The position numbers and the translations under genes were made by a program. From Nocardioides sp. (GTDB taxonomy: Bacteria; Actinomycetota; Actinomycetes; Propionibacteriales; Nocardioidaceae): a stretch of 9,450 nt of DNA. The notes beneath the pieces were generated by a model. That model made no database searches. It was not told where the DNA came from and was given only the letters and a program-made list of their open reading frames with translations. Positions within the stretch are counted from its first letter, which is position 1, and every line of letters starts with the position of its first letter. This document shows positions 1 to 6,144 of this stretch, piece by piece. The stretch lies in NCBI GenBank assembly GCA_021731205.1, contig JAKFXV010000091.1, positions 1-9,450 on the forward strand. Direction: 5' to 3'.

Positions 1-1
1 G

Positions 2-1081
2 GATTGGGTGGCCCACCTTCGCTCCGGCGGCACGACCCCGTGGGCAGCATTCGAGACCGACTCGCCCGCGCCCCCCACGACGGAGCTGGCCGAGGCGGCC
101 CGGGCGCGAGTGCCGGGGGCGCAAAACCTCGAGTTGCTGCGGCGGATCAACCTGGCCAGCGGCGCTCGCCCGACGTCGTACGCCGAAGGGGTGCTGCGGG
201 CGAGCCTCGCGGGCCGGGGTCAGCCCGAGTTCGCGCTGAGCGGTGTCGCGGACCGGCGTCCTGAGATCGACCCCGACGAGATCGACGACGAGGAGTTGCT
301 GCGCGTGGCCGCCTCGGCGATCGCCGACGCGCTGATCCTGGGCGGGCTGCCCGACCCGGTCGAGCCACCCCCACCCCGCAGGCGGCGACGGCACTTCCAC
401 CTGGCCGGTGACCCCTGGCTCGCGATCCCGCTGCGCCGGGAGCTCCTGATGGCCGGGCATCCGACCGGCGGCCTGCGGGCCCGTACCTATGTCTTGGGTC
501 GGCCGTTCGACGAGCTGGTGGTGGACGCCTGGTCGGCCGCCTGCTTCGACAACGGCCCCGCGCCCTGGGAGACCTGGCTGGCCAACTGGGTCGAACGCGA
601 CCGGCCCCCGACCCGGGTCGACCTGGAAGCCATCGCCGAGCGACATCGACCGCGCGCGCGGTCGATCGAGGTCGTCACGGATCCGGCCTTGCTGCGCGGC
701 CTGCTCGGGTGTCGGCGCCAGCTGACGGTCCCGACCCCGCTTGCGGCTTCGGCGCTCGAGGCCGCCCGTCGGGTCGCCGTCGTGCTCGGCGGGCTGGTCT
801 CGCCTGATGAGCGGACCGCCCTGTTGCGGGGCCGGCTCCTGCCGGCGATCGCGGGCGCGCCCGGACCGCGCCTGTCGGTGCCGGAGGGTTGCCTGCCGTG
901 GGCCCGGTCGCAGGCCGGACGGATGCGGGCCACGCTGTCGCAGGCTGGATACGGTGTGCACGGCGGCTGGGATGTCTTGACCGCGGTGCCCACCGCCGCC
1001 GGCCAGTCGTACGCCGACCGGCCGAGCACCTCGGGGGCGCTCACGACCGCAGTCTCGTTGTTGGGAGGGGAGGCCTGGTGA
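2..1081 (+). CDS. Unrecognised actinobacterial protein, 5'-partial, paired with a sulfotransferase
   Basis: I do not recognise this family. The frame is open from the first bases of the window (Asp-Trp, then Val-Ala-His-Leu-Arg-Ser-Gly-Gly-Thr-Thr-Pro-Trp). The first possible start, GTG at 8, lies inside a stretch that already looks like coherent protein, so the true start is probably just upstream of the window. About 359 residues are visible. No signal peptide or membrane segment is evident. The protein has an acidic segment around residues 88-100, a proline run followed by five arginines and His-Phe-His near 120-133, and a Trp-rich central part (WSAACFDNG, WETWLANW). The rest is charged and helix-prone, consistent with a soluble cytoplasmic protein. 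Its TGA overlaps the GTG of the sulfotransferase as GTGA, which implies translational coupling and a shared task. Coding status is secure from length, phase and coupling; function is unknown. Confidence 0.8.
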   Translation, partial: DWVAHLRSGGTTPWAAFETDSPAPPTTELAEAARARVPGAQNLELLRRINLASGARPTSYAEGVLRASLAGRGQPEFALSGVADRRPEIDPDEIDDEELLRVAASAIADALILGGLPDPVEPPPPRRRRRHFHLAGDPWLAIPLRRELLMAGHPTGGLRARTYVLGRPFDELVVDAWSAACFDNGPAPWETWLANWVERDRPPTRVDLEAIAERHRPRARSIEVVTDPALLRGLLGCRRQLTVPTPLAASALEAARRVAVVLGGLVSPDERTALLRGRLLPAIAGAPGPRLSVPEGCLPWARSQAGRMRATLSQAGYGVHGGWDVLTAVPTAAGQSYADRPSTSGALTTAVSLLGGEAW

Positions 1082-2268
1082 GCAGCAGGCGGGTGCTCCT
1101 CCACGTCGGGACCCCCAAGACGGGGACCTCTCACCTGCAAGACGTGCTGTTCCGCAACCGCACGACGCTGCGCGACCGCGGCGTCAACTACCCGGGGTTG
1201 CGGTTCGATGCTCACTTCCTGGGCGCACTCGACCTGATGCGGATGCCCTGGGGTGGGCTGGAGAAGGACGCCGTCGGGGCGTGGGACAAGCTGGCCGGAT
1301 CCGCCCGGAGCTGGTCGGGCACCACGATCATCAGCCACGAGATCCTCGCCGCGGCCACGCCCGAGCAGGCCCGCCGGGCCCGGGAGAGCCTCGGAGACGC
1401 CGAGGTGCACGTCGTACTCTCCGTCCGCGATCTGGCCCGGCAGATCCCCGCCGAGTGGCAGGAGAACATCAAGCACCGCCATGTGCTCGGCTACGGCGCG
1501 TTCCTCCGTCGGATCCAGGACCCGGCCCGCACCGACCGCACCGCCAACTGGTTCTGGGGTGTGCAGGACGTTCCGGCGATCCTCGACCGCTGGGCCGAGG
1601 GGTTGCCGTCCGAGCACGTGCACCTGATCACGGTGCCGTTGCCGGGGGCGCCGCGCGATGAGTTGTGGCGCCGCTTCAGCACGGCGTTCGGGCTCGACGG
1701 CATCGCCCTGGAGGCCACGACGCAGCGGGCCAACCCGTCGTTAGGTGCCCCCGAGACCGCCCTGATCCGCAAGATCAACCGGCGTTTCAACAAGCTGGTG
1801 GAGCCTGCCGACTATCGGCCGCTGGTCCGCGAGCTCTTGGCCCATCAGACCCTGGCGGCCCGAACGCACTCCCCGCGCCTTGCGCTGCCACCCGACGCAC
1901 ATCCCTGGGCGCGAGCCCTCGACCAGCAGTGGGCCGATGAGATCAGGGCTCGCGGGTACGACGTCGTGGGTGACCTCGATGAACTGCTGGGCGGGCCGCC
2001 GATCGAGGAGTACGTCGACCCCGACCGCCCGCGGCCGCGGCTGGTGACCGACGCCGCCTTGGACGCCATCGGCGCCCTGTTGCAGGAGAACGCCCGGCTC
2101 CGTCAGTCCGAGATCAGCCTCCAGACCGCTGTCGCCGCCGCCCGCAAGGAGACCAACCCGGTGCGCCGGGTCGCCGAGGCGATCGTGCACACGCTGCAGG
2201 GACACCCGCTCGGGCGGGTCGCGCTCGGGGCCTATCGCAAGCTCCGCGGCCGCCCGCCGGTCACCTAG
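1078..2268 (+). CDS. Sulfotransferase-fold protein with a C-terminal coiled coil
   Basis: This is a predicted PAPS-dependent sulfotransferase or close relative of 396 aa; its substrate cannot be read from the sequence. The start is GTG at 1078, chosen because a strong Shine-Dalgarno run (GGGAGGGGAGG, 1063-1073) lies 4 nt before it and it overlaps the upstream stop as GTGA. Residues 5-10 form a first beta strand, followed by G11-T-P-K-T-G-T17, the 5'-phosphosulfate-binding loop (family pattern PKSGTT). A second strand ends in S115-V-R117-D, the likely 3'-phosphate-binding element, followed by WQENIKH (127-133). The family's usual later serine is not obvious. The C-terminal third is unlike compact sulfotransferases: a heptad-like segment at about 328-357 suggests a coiled coil, followed by a basic tail (YRKLRGRPP). 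There is no signal peptide, so it should be cytosolic. It may modify a glycan, lipid or metabolite together with its upstream partner. Fold assignment is fairly sure; activity is inferred. Confidence 0.82.
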   Translation: MSSRRVLLHVGTPKTGTSHLQDVLFRNRTTLRDRGVNYPGLRFDAHFLGALDLMRMPWGGLEKDAVGAWDKLAGSARSWSGTTIISHEILAAATPEQARRARESLGDAEVHVVLSVRDLARQIPAEWQENIKHRHVLGYGAFLRRIQDPARTDRTANWFWGVQDVPAILDRWAEGLPSEHVHLITVPLPGAPRDELWRRFSTAFGLDGIALEATTQRANPSLGAPETALIRKINRRFNKLVEPADYRPLVRELLAHQTLAARTHSPRLALPPDAHPWARALDQQWADEIRARGYDVVGDLDELLGGPPIEEYVDPDRPRPRLVTDAALDAIGALLQENARLRQSEISLQTAVAAARKETNPVRRVAEAIVHTLQGHPLGRVALGAYRKLRGRPPVT

Positions 2269-2277
2269 TCACTCTCG

Positions 2278-2961
2278 TCAGGAACTGCGCGGTCGGGGCA
2301 GCAGCTCCTTGTCGGCGTACCTTCCGACCTGCCAGGTGGCGAAACCATCGGCCGTCATGCCGACCAGCCCACCGACCAAAGGCACCCGGCGGCCGATCGT
2401 GGTGGCCAGGCGTTTTCCGGCAACGCGGGCGATGAGCGCGCTGGCCACGGCGCCGGCGATCACCTTGTCGAGGTCGACGCTGTGCACCGGTGCGGTGGCC
2501 AGGGCCATCGGCGGCGCCGGAAGCTTCTTGGCTCGCACCATTGCGTTGACGTCATCCTCGCCGAGCAGGCACACCAAGATCGCGTTGCGGATCTTGGGGT
2601 CGGCCAGGTCGTAGCCGCGTAGGTGGGCGATGCCCGCGATCATCCGGCATTGCAGGAGCGCGAGGCCGGAGATGTTGGCCGGGATCGCGACGGTCGCGGT
2701 GACCAGGCCGCCGAGGTTGGTGATGAAGCCTTGGGCGCCGGCGAACCGCACGTGGTTCTCGATCACCTCGTGCACCGCGCGCTCCACGTCGCCGTGTTGC
2801 TCCCGCAGTTGGCGATCGGCCGCCAGTGCGGCCGGCGGCAACGGACCGACACCGTCGATGGCGCGGGTCAGCGCCTCGCGCACGAACGACGCCGTGAGAT
2901 TGGGCGCGAGGTCGGTCACGTGTGGCGCGAGGGCCTTGGACAGGCTCGACTTGATGCTCAT
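2278..2961 (-). CDS. EcsC-family protein
   Basis: This 227-aa protein matches the EcsC family, named after the third gene of the Bacillus ecsABC locus. Its biochemical role is not established. The family signature is residues 78-135: QGFITNLGGLVT, a hydrophobic IPANISGLALLQCRMI segment, then IAHLRGYDLADPKIRNAILVCLLGEDD. A second hydrophobic, Gly/Ala-rich part (167-208) includes RRVPLVGGLVGMTADGFATW. The hydrophobic stretches are amphipathic rather than classic spanning helices, so peripheral membrane association is possible. I chose ATG 2961 (MSIKSS) over the in-frame ATG at 2970 because a TACGAT -10 hexamer lies exactly 7 nt upstream, giving a leaderless transcript beginning at the start codon; there is no Shine-Dalgarno sequence. 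The frame stays open far upstream across aat, but that extension is Arg/Pro-rich shadow sequence. No ecsA or ecsB homologue is adjacent, so the family name does not imply an ABC transporter here. Confidence 0.87.
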   Translation of the reverse strand: MSIKSSLSKALAPHVTDLAPNLTASFVREALTRAIDGVGPLPPAALAADRQLREQHGDVERAVHEVIENHVRFAGAQGFITNLGGLVTATVAIPANISGLALLQCRMIAGIAHLRGYDLADPKIRNAILVCLLGEDDVNAMVRAKKLPAPPMALATAPVHSVDLDKVIAGAVASALIARVAGKRLATTIGRRVPLVGGLVGMTADGFATWQVGRYADKELLPRPRSS

Positions 2962-2968
2962 CACGCAC

Positions 2969-2974
2969 ATCGTA
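2969..2974 (-). promoter_or_regulatory. -10 element for the EcsC-family gene (leaderless)
   Basis: TACGAT on the minus strand fits the actinobacterial TANNNT -10 pattern. It is followed by exactly 7 nt and then the ATG at 2961, so the first transcribed base should be the A of the start codon. The -35 position 17 bp upstream (2992-2997, GTGTTC) is a poor match to TTGACA. Confidence 0.6.
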
Positions 2975-3014
2975 CGGTCGCGTCGAAGGTGGAACACGAC
3001 GGTGCACTTGGCCC

Positions 3015-3020
3015 TATGTT
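3015..3020 (+). promoter_or_regulatory. -10 element for aat (leaderless)
   Basis: TATGTT is followed by 6 nt and the GTG at 3027. No usable Shine-Dalgarno sequence lies in that gap, so a leaderless transcript is likely. With a 17-bp spacer its -35 would fall on 2992-2997, the same hexamer position used by the divergent EcsC-family promoter. The hexamer is weak in both directions. Confidence 0.6.
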
Positions 3021-3026
3021 GGGTGG

Positions 3027-3776
3027 GTGGATCGGCGCCGCTCTCAGATCGAGCCCGAGCCGTCACGGTGGGAGTTCCCGGATCCGCGCAGCTTCGATCG
3101 AAGCGAGGATCTGGTGGGTCTTGGCGCCGATCTGGCACCGGGGACGCTGCTGGCGGCGTACCGCCGCGGGATGTTCCCCATGCCTTCAGAGCTGCCTTCA
3201 GAGCTGCCGTCGGAGCTACCGGTCGAGGACCGACCCGGCGGACGCGCGGAATCGTCCCCGCCGGCCTGGTTCTGCCCGGTTCGCCGGGGAGTCCTCCCGC
3301 TGTCGCGGCTGCGGGTGTCAACGTCTCTGAGTCGGTCCCGTCGGCGCTTCGAGATCCGGGTGAACACCGCCTTCGAGGCTGTCGTGGCGGGCTGTGCGGA
3401 CCCGCGCCGTGAGCGCGGCTGGATCGACGGCGAGTTCCAGGCGGCGTACTCAAGGCTGCACGAGCTCGGCTGGGCGCATTCGGTGGAGGCCTGGCGTGAC
3501 GGCGATCTGGTGGGAGGGTTGTACGGCGTCGCCATCGGAGGGTTGTTCGCCGGAGAGTCGATGTTCCACCGCGAGCGCGACGCCTCCAAGGTGGCCTTGG
3601 TCGCCCTGGTCGAGATCCTGCGCGACGAGTACGCCGACCAGCGGCTGCTCGACGTCCAGTGGCGGACCCCGCATCTGGCATCGCTCGGAGTGGTCGAGCT
3701 GGCTCGCCGGGACTACCTCAGTCGGCTTCCCGACGCGTTGGCGTTGCCGACACCGGCCGGCCTGCTGGCTACTTGA
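3027..3776 (+). CDS. aat: Leucyl/phenylalanyl-tRNA--protein transferase
   Basis: Aat transfers Leu or Phe from aminoacyl-tRNA to proteins with N-terminal Arg or Lys, creating N-degrons recognised by ClpS for ClpAP/ClpCP degradation. The 249-aa product aligns by eye with the whole E. coli enzyme. GLGADLAPGTLLAAYRRGMFP (31-51) is the N-terminal signature. GWIDGEFQAAYSRLHELGWAHSVEAW (131-156) includes the conserved Trp132. GGLYGVAIGGLFAGESMF (163-180) and LLDVQW (207-212) keep the Asp and Gln of the catalytic DCQ-type motif at D209 and Q211. The E. coli FPW tryptophan is Met here (FPM, 50-52), as I recall in other actinobacteria. Residues 53-64 are three tandem PSEL units within an insertion of about 20 residues absent from E. 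coli. GTG 3027 was chosen because TATGTT ends 6 nt before it, consistent with a leaderless mRNA. Its 3' end overlaps the convergent glycosylase gene by 8 bp. Confidence 0.93.
   Translation: MDRRRSQIEPEPSRWEFPDPRSFDRSEDLVGLGADLAPGTLLAAYRRGMFPMPSELPSELPSELPVEDRPGGRAESSPPAWFCPVRRGVLPLSRLRVSTSLSRSRRRFEIRVNTAFEAVVAGCADPRRERGWIDGEFQAAYSRLHELGWAHSVEAWRDGDLVGGLYGVAIGGLFAGESMFHRERDASKVALVALVEILRDEYADQRLLDVQWRTPHLASLGVVELARRDYLSRLPDALALPTPAGLLAT
3183..3218 (+). repeat. Three tandem 12-bp repeats encoding PSEL units inside aat
   Basis: Copies lie at 3183-3194, 3195-3206 and 3207-3218. The first two are identical (CCTTCAGAGCTG) and the third differs at three positions, all synonymous. The unit is a multiple of three, so gain or loss keeps the aat frame and changes only linker length. 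The first two copies use TCA, a rare serine codon in this GC-rich sequence. The identity of copies 1 and 2 suggests recent duplication by slippage. Confidence 0.9.
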
Positions 3777-4647
3777 GCAGTTTCGACATCCGGCGGTCGG
3801 CCAGCGGCTTGCCGCCGGTCTGGCAGGTGGCGCAGTACTGAAGTGACGAGTCGGCGAAGCTGACCTCGCGCACCGTGTCTCCGCACACCGGGCAGGGCTG
3901 GCCGGTGCGGCCGTGCACCGCGAGGTTGGACTTCTTCTCGCCCTTGAGCTCGCTCGCCGCCAGCCCGCTGGACCGCGCGACGGCGTCGCCGAGCACGCCC
4001 TTGATCGCGTCGAAGAGGGTCTGGAGCTCCGGCTCGCTCAAGGAGTTCGCGGGCTTGAACGGCGAGAGCCGGGCGGCGTGCAGCAGTTCGTCGGAGTAGG
4101 CGTTGCCGATGCCGCCGATCGTCCCCTGATGCCGCAGCACGCCCTTGAGCTGGGCGCGCCCGGCTTCGTGGAGGATTCCTGCCAGCACCTCGATGGTGAA
4201 GTCGTCGTCGAGAGGGTCGGGTCCGAGCCTCGCGACGCCTGGCACGTCGAGTGCGTCGCGGACGACGTACATCGCGAGGGACTTCTTGGTGCCGGCCTCG
4301 GTCACGTCCAACCCGGCCGTCTGGCCGGCCTGCGCGTCCAACAGGATCCGCACGGCCAGGGTCGACTTGGGGCTCGGCCGCGGCGGCAGGCCCGGCAGGT
4401 CCTCGCGCCAGCGCACCCACCCGGCGCGCGCGAGGTGGAACACCAGGTGCAGCCCCGAGGCGTCGATGTCGAGGAACTTTCCGTGCCGGCTCACCCCGTC
4501 GACGAAGCTGCCCTCGACGGCGTGCAGCGGTGGGTCGTAGGTCTTCAGCGCACTGAACTGCGCGAGGTGAACCTTCGTGATCGGACGCCCGACCAGCCGT
4601 CCGCGCAGGTCCGCGGCCAGCGCCTCGACCTCCGGCAGCTCCGGCAT
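3769..4647 (-). CDS. Fpg/Nei-family DNA glycosylase/AP lyase (H2TH, zinc finger)
   Basis: This 292-aa base-excision repair enzyme removes oxidised bases and cleaves the abasic site. It starts MPELPEVEAL, so processing would expose the catalytic Pro2, followed by the conserved Glu3. K57 in RHGKFL matches the Lys57 of E. coli Fpg. Residues 179-196 (GIGNAYSDELLHAARLSP) are the helix-two-turn-helix DNA-binding element. The C-terminal zinc finger has C252, C255, C272 and C275. In classical Fpg an Arg in the finger hairpin contacts DNA; here that stretch is FADSSLQY, with no Arg. A 17-residue tail (QTGGKPLADRRMSKLLK) follows the last cysteine. I recall both traits in an actinobacterial subgroup, so 8-oxoguanine specificity should not be assumed and no gene symbol is given. 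ATG 4647 is fixed by MPELPE and has TAGACT ending 6 nt upstream, with no Shine-Dalgarno sequence. It is convergent with and overlaps aat. Confidence 0.92.
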   Translation of the reverse strand: MPELPEVEALAADLRGRLVGRPITKVHLAQFSALKTYDPPLHAVEGSFVDGVSRHGKFLDIDASGLHLVFHLARAGWVRWREDLPGLPPRPSPKSTLAVRILLDAQAGQTAGLDVTEAGTKKSLAMYVVRDALDVPGVARLGPDPLDDDFTIEVLAGILHEAGRAQLKGVLRHQGTIGGIGNAYSDELLHAARLSPFKPANSLSEPELQTLFDAIKGVLGDAVARSSGLAASELKGEKKSNLAVHGRTGQPCPVCGDTVREVSFADSSLQYCATCQTGGKPLADRRMSKLLK

Positions 4648-4653
4648 CGCGCC

Positions 4654-4659
4654 AGTCTA
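4654..4659 (-). promoter_or_regulatory. -10 element for the Fpg/Nei-type glycosylase (leaderless)
   Basis: TAGACT on the minus strand is followed by 6 nt (GGCGCG) and the ATG at 4647. The start is independently fixed by the MPELPE N-terminus, which makes this the most secure leaderless assignment in the window. It implies that the gene can be transcribed independently of the MT0933-like gene upstream. Confidence 0.6.
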
Positions 4660-4684
4660 GAACCGGCGAGTGGCTGGCAGTGGA

Positions 4685-5062
4685 TCAGGCTGGGGGGGCT
4701 TCGGGATCGGCGTCGTCAGAGGGTACGTCGGCCTCGGCTGCGGCGTCGGTCACATCGGTCGCCGCCTCATCGGCAGCGTCCTCGGCGCCGGGTCGGTGGC
4801 TGGCGACCTTGTCGACCAGATCACCGGCCTTGGTCTTCACCTTGGCCACCGTGTCGGCGTACTTGCCGTCGGTGCGCTCGTCGATGACCGTGCCCGCCTT
4901 GTCGAGCAGCCCCTCGACCTTGGCCTTGGAGTCGTGGGCGACCTCCCCGGCCTTGGACTTGGCGTCGGAGAGGGCTTCCTTCGCGGCGCTGCCGAGGCTG
5001 TCCAGCTTCTTGGACAGTTCGAGTTCCTCGGCCTTGGCCTTGATCTGATCGGTGAACTTCAT
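4685..5062 (-). CDS. MT0933/Rv0909-like small helical protein (antitoxin-like family)
   Basis: This 125-aa protein has an amphipathic, Lys/Ala-rich helical N-terminal two-thirds and an acidic, Ala-rich, probably disordered tail (about 90-125). The segment LLDKAGTVIDERTDGKYADTVAKVKTKAGDLVDK (52-85) matches the MT0933-type family, whose M. tuberculosis member Rv0909 was proposed as an antitoxin beside Rv0910. No toxin candidate adjoins it here, so the antitoxin label is only a family name. Its helical composition also resembles CsbD/LEA-like stress proteins. ATG 5062 was chosen over an upstream in-frame start at 5098 because GGGGAG (5068-5073 on the minus strand) sits 5 nt before it and the family-like MKFTDQIKAKAEE begins there. 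A TAGTGT -10 candidate at 5095-5100 would give a leader of about 25 nt. It lies 37 bp upstream of the glycosylase gene, which has its own -10. Confidence 0.82.
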   Translation of the reverse strand: MKFTDQIKAKAEELELSKKLDSLGSAAKEALSDAKSKAGEVAHDSKAKVEGLLDKAGTVIDERTDGKYADTVAKVKTKAGDLVDKVASHRPGAEDAADEAATDVTDAAAEADVPSDDADPEAPPA

Positions 5063-5094
5063 GGGGTCTCCCCTGTTCTCGAGGCGTGTGTCCA

Positions 5095-5100
5095 ACACTA
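5095..5100 (-). promoter_or_regulatory. -10 element for the MT0933-like gene (leadered)
   Basis: TAGTGT on the minus strand would start transcription near 5088, giving a leader of about 25 nt that contains the GGGGAG Shine-Dalgarno sequence. Its upstream edge is 17 bp from the opposing -10 of the SEC-C gene. Confidence 0.5.
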
Positions 5101-5117
5101 GTCCTCGACCGTGCGCC

Positions 5118-5123
5118 TAGGGT
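5118..5123 (+). promoter_or_regulatory. -10 element for the SEC-C gene (leaderless)
   Basis: TAGGGT is followed by 6 nt (TCCGGC) and the ATG at 5130. No Shine-Dalgarno sequence is present. No good -35 hexamer is visible; at a 17-bp spacer that position is occupied by the opposing -10 (5095-5100). Confidence 0.58.
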
Positions 5124-5129
5124 TCCGGC

Positions 5130-6062
5130 ATGGGCAAGAAGTCACGCGGTCAGACACGTCCCACTCCGGCAGCTGCTGGCGAGGTGGGGCCGCGACAACC
5201 CTGCCCGTGTGGCTCGGGCCGGCGGTTCAAGGCTTGCCACGGCGCGGCTGGTGGCCCGGCCCCCGTGTTCGTCCGGCGACCCTTCGCGGGCTTGGCCTCC
5301 GAATGCGATCTGATCGCGCTGCGCGAGCTCGTGCCGGCAGCCATCGCGCCAGCGCGGTTGCTCGACTCCGATCGCCAGGTGTTGATCTGCACGGTGTTGC
5401 CGGCGGCCGCGCCGGCCATGGTTCGTGACAGTGGGGAGATCTGGCTCGGCCTGCAGGTCCGACACAACTTCGGTGATCCCGCCCGGGACCTCGGTGCAGT
5501 TCTGGTCAAGGCGCTGGACTCCGAGCCGGGCGTGATCGGCCTGCTGGATGATCCGGGGTCGGGACCTCGGCTCCAGGATCTGGTGAGCGCTGATCCACTC
5601 GAGGTCACGGTGCACGACGGCTACGACTTCTGGTTGGCCGACGTCGATGAGGACGAAGACACCAAGTCGGCCGCGTTGGAGCACGCCAACCACTCGGCTC
5701 ATCCGACCGCACGGCTGGCCTCGGTGACCGCTGCCTACTGGACAGACGTCGGGACCAAGGAGCATCTGCGGTGGGTGATGCCGCAGCCGGAGGAAGAGTT
5801 GCTCGATGCGCTGGCGAGGCTGCATGCGGCGGGTCTCGACAGCGTGGCCGAAGGCTCCCGCCTGGTGGGGATGTTCAGAGCTCATGGGGTGCTCGCTCCG
5901 GTGTGGGACCTCCCGCTCGGCACCGGAGCGGCCGCGCTCGAGGAGCCCGCGGCCACGTTCGCGGCCAGACTCGATGACGCACTGACCGACACCTCGCCGC
6001 TCTCAGGCGATCAGCGGGCCGCGCGATCCGGCCTTGCCAACCGCCAAGTGACTATCCGCTGA
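5130..6062 (+). CDS. SEC-C zinc-motif protein, DUF5926-like
   Basis: This 310-aa protein has a basic N-terminus (MGKKSRGQTR) followed by a SEC-C motif at 23-38: C25-P-C27-G-S-G-R-x2-K-x-C36-H37. This is the zinc-binding module also found at the C-terminus of SecA, where it contacts SecB and ribosomes. The remaining 270 residues resemble, from memory, the actinobacterial DUF5926 domain (RRPFAGLASECDLIALRELVPAA at 49-71), with an acidic patch DVDEDEDT (171-178) and LRWVMPQPEEELLDALARLHAAGLD (213-237). There is no membrane segment. It lacks the SecA ATPase domains, so annotation as a translocase would be wrong; the function is unknown. ATG 5130 has TAGGGT ending 6 nt upstream and no Shine-Dalgarno sequence, so it is probably leaderless. 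It is divergent from the MT0933-like gene across 67 bp and is followed directly by a small GC hairpin. Confidence 0.88.
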   Translation: MGKKSRGQTRPTPAAAGEVGPRQPCPCGSGRRFKACHGAAGGPAPVFVRRPFAGLASECDLIALRELVPAAIAPARLLDSDRQVLICTVLPAAAPAMVRDSGEIWLGLQVRHNFGDPARDLGAVLVKALDSEPGVIGLLDDPGSGPRLQDLVSADPLEVTVHDGYDFWLADVDEDEDTKSAALEHANHSAHPTARLASVTAAYWTDVGTKEHLRWVMPQPEEELLDALARLHAAGLDSVAEGSRLVGMFRAHGVLAPVWDLPLGTGAAALEEPAATFAARLDDALTDTSPLSGDQRAARSGLANRQVTIR

Positions 6063-6063
6063 G

Positions 6064-6082
6064 GGCCCAAACGGGCCAATTT
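6064..6082 (+). terminator. Small GC hairpin just after the SEC-C gene stop
   Basis: GGCCC (6064-6068) and GGGCC (6073-6077) can form a 5-bp stem with the loop AAAC, one base after the stop codon, followed by AATTT. The stem is short and the T-tract weak, so it is at best a modest terminator or a 3'-end stabiliser for the SEC-C transcript. Confidence 0.4.
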
Positions 6083-6115
6083 GTCCTCGTCGGCTCGACA
6101 ATCCAGCGGTCTTGG

Positions 6116-6144
6116 TTGAATCGAAACTTTTGGTCGCGTAAGTT
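6116..6144 (+). promoter_or_regulatory. Orphan promoter in the convergent intergenic region
   Basis: TTGAAT (6116-6121) matches TTGACA at its first four positions. It is separated by exactly 17 bp from TAAGTT (6139-6144), a TANNNT -10. This is the best -35/-10 pair in the window, yet no plus-strand protein gene follows it. Predicted initiation near 6151-6152 coincides with the first base of the strong hairpin at 6152-6191. Confidence 0.5.

Noticed and set aside
889..1077. Upstream start for the sulfotransferase inside the first gene
   Set aside because: The extra 63 residues are Arg-rich and unlike the family. GTG 1078 has a strong Shine-Dalgarno sequence and overlaps the upstream stop.
487..1623. 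Minus-strand frame of about 378 codons opposite genes 1 and 2
   Set aside because: No recognisable motif and shadow-type composition; the plus-strand frames are coupled and one carries sulfotransferase motifs.
2962..3681. Long N-terminal extension of the EcsC-family frame across aat
   Set aside because: It is antisense shadow of aat, rich in Arg, Pro and Ser. The family-like protein and a well-placed -10 both support ATG 2961.
4692..4698. Run of seven Gs near the 3' end of the MT0933-like gene as a phase-variation or frameshift site
   Set aside because: A slip would change only the last few residues, and the frame leading to the glycosylase gene is closed by a TAG before its start, so no fusion can form.
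3913..4887. Plus-strand frame of about 324 codons opposite the glycosylase
   Set aside because: It is antisense to a protein with complete Fpg/Nei signatures and has no family features of its own.
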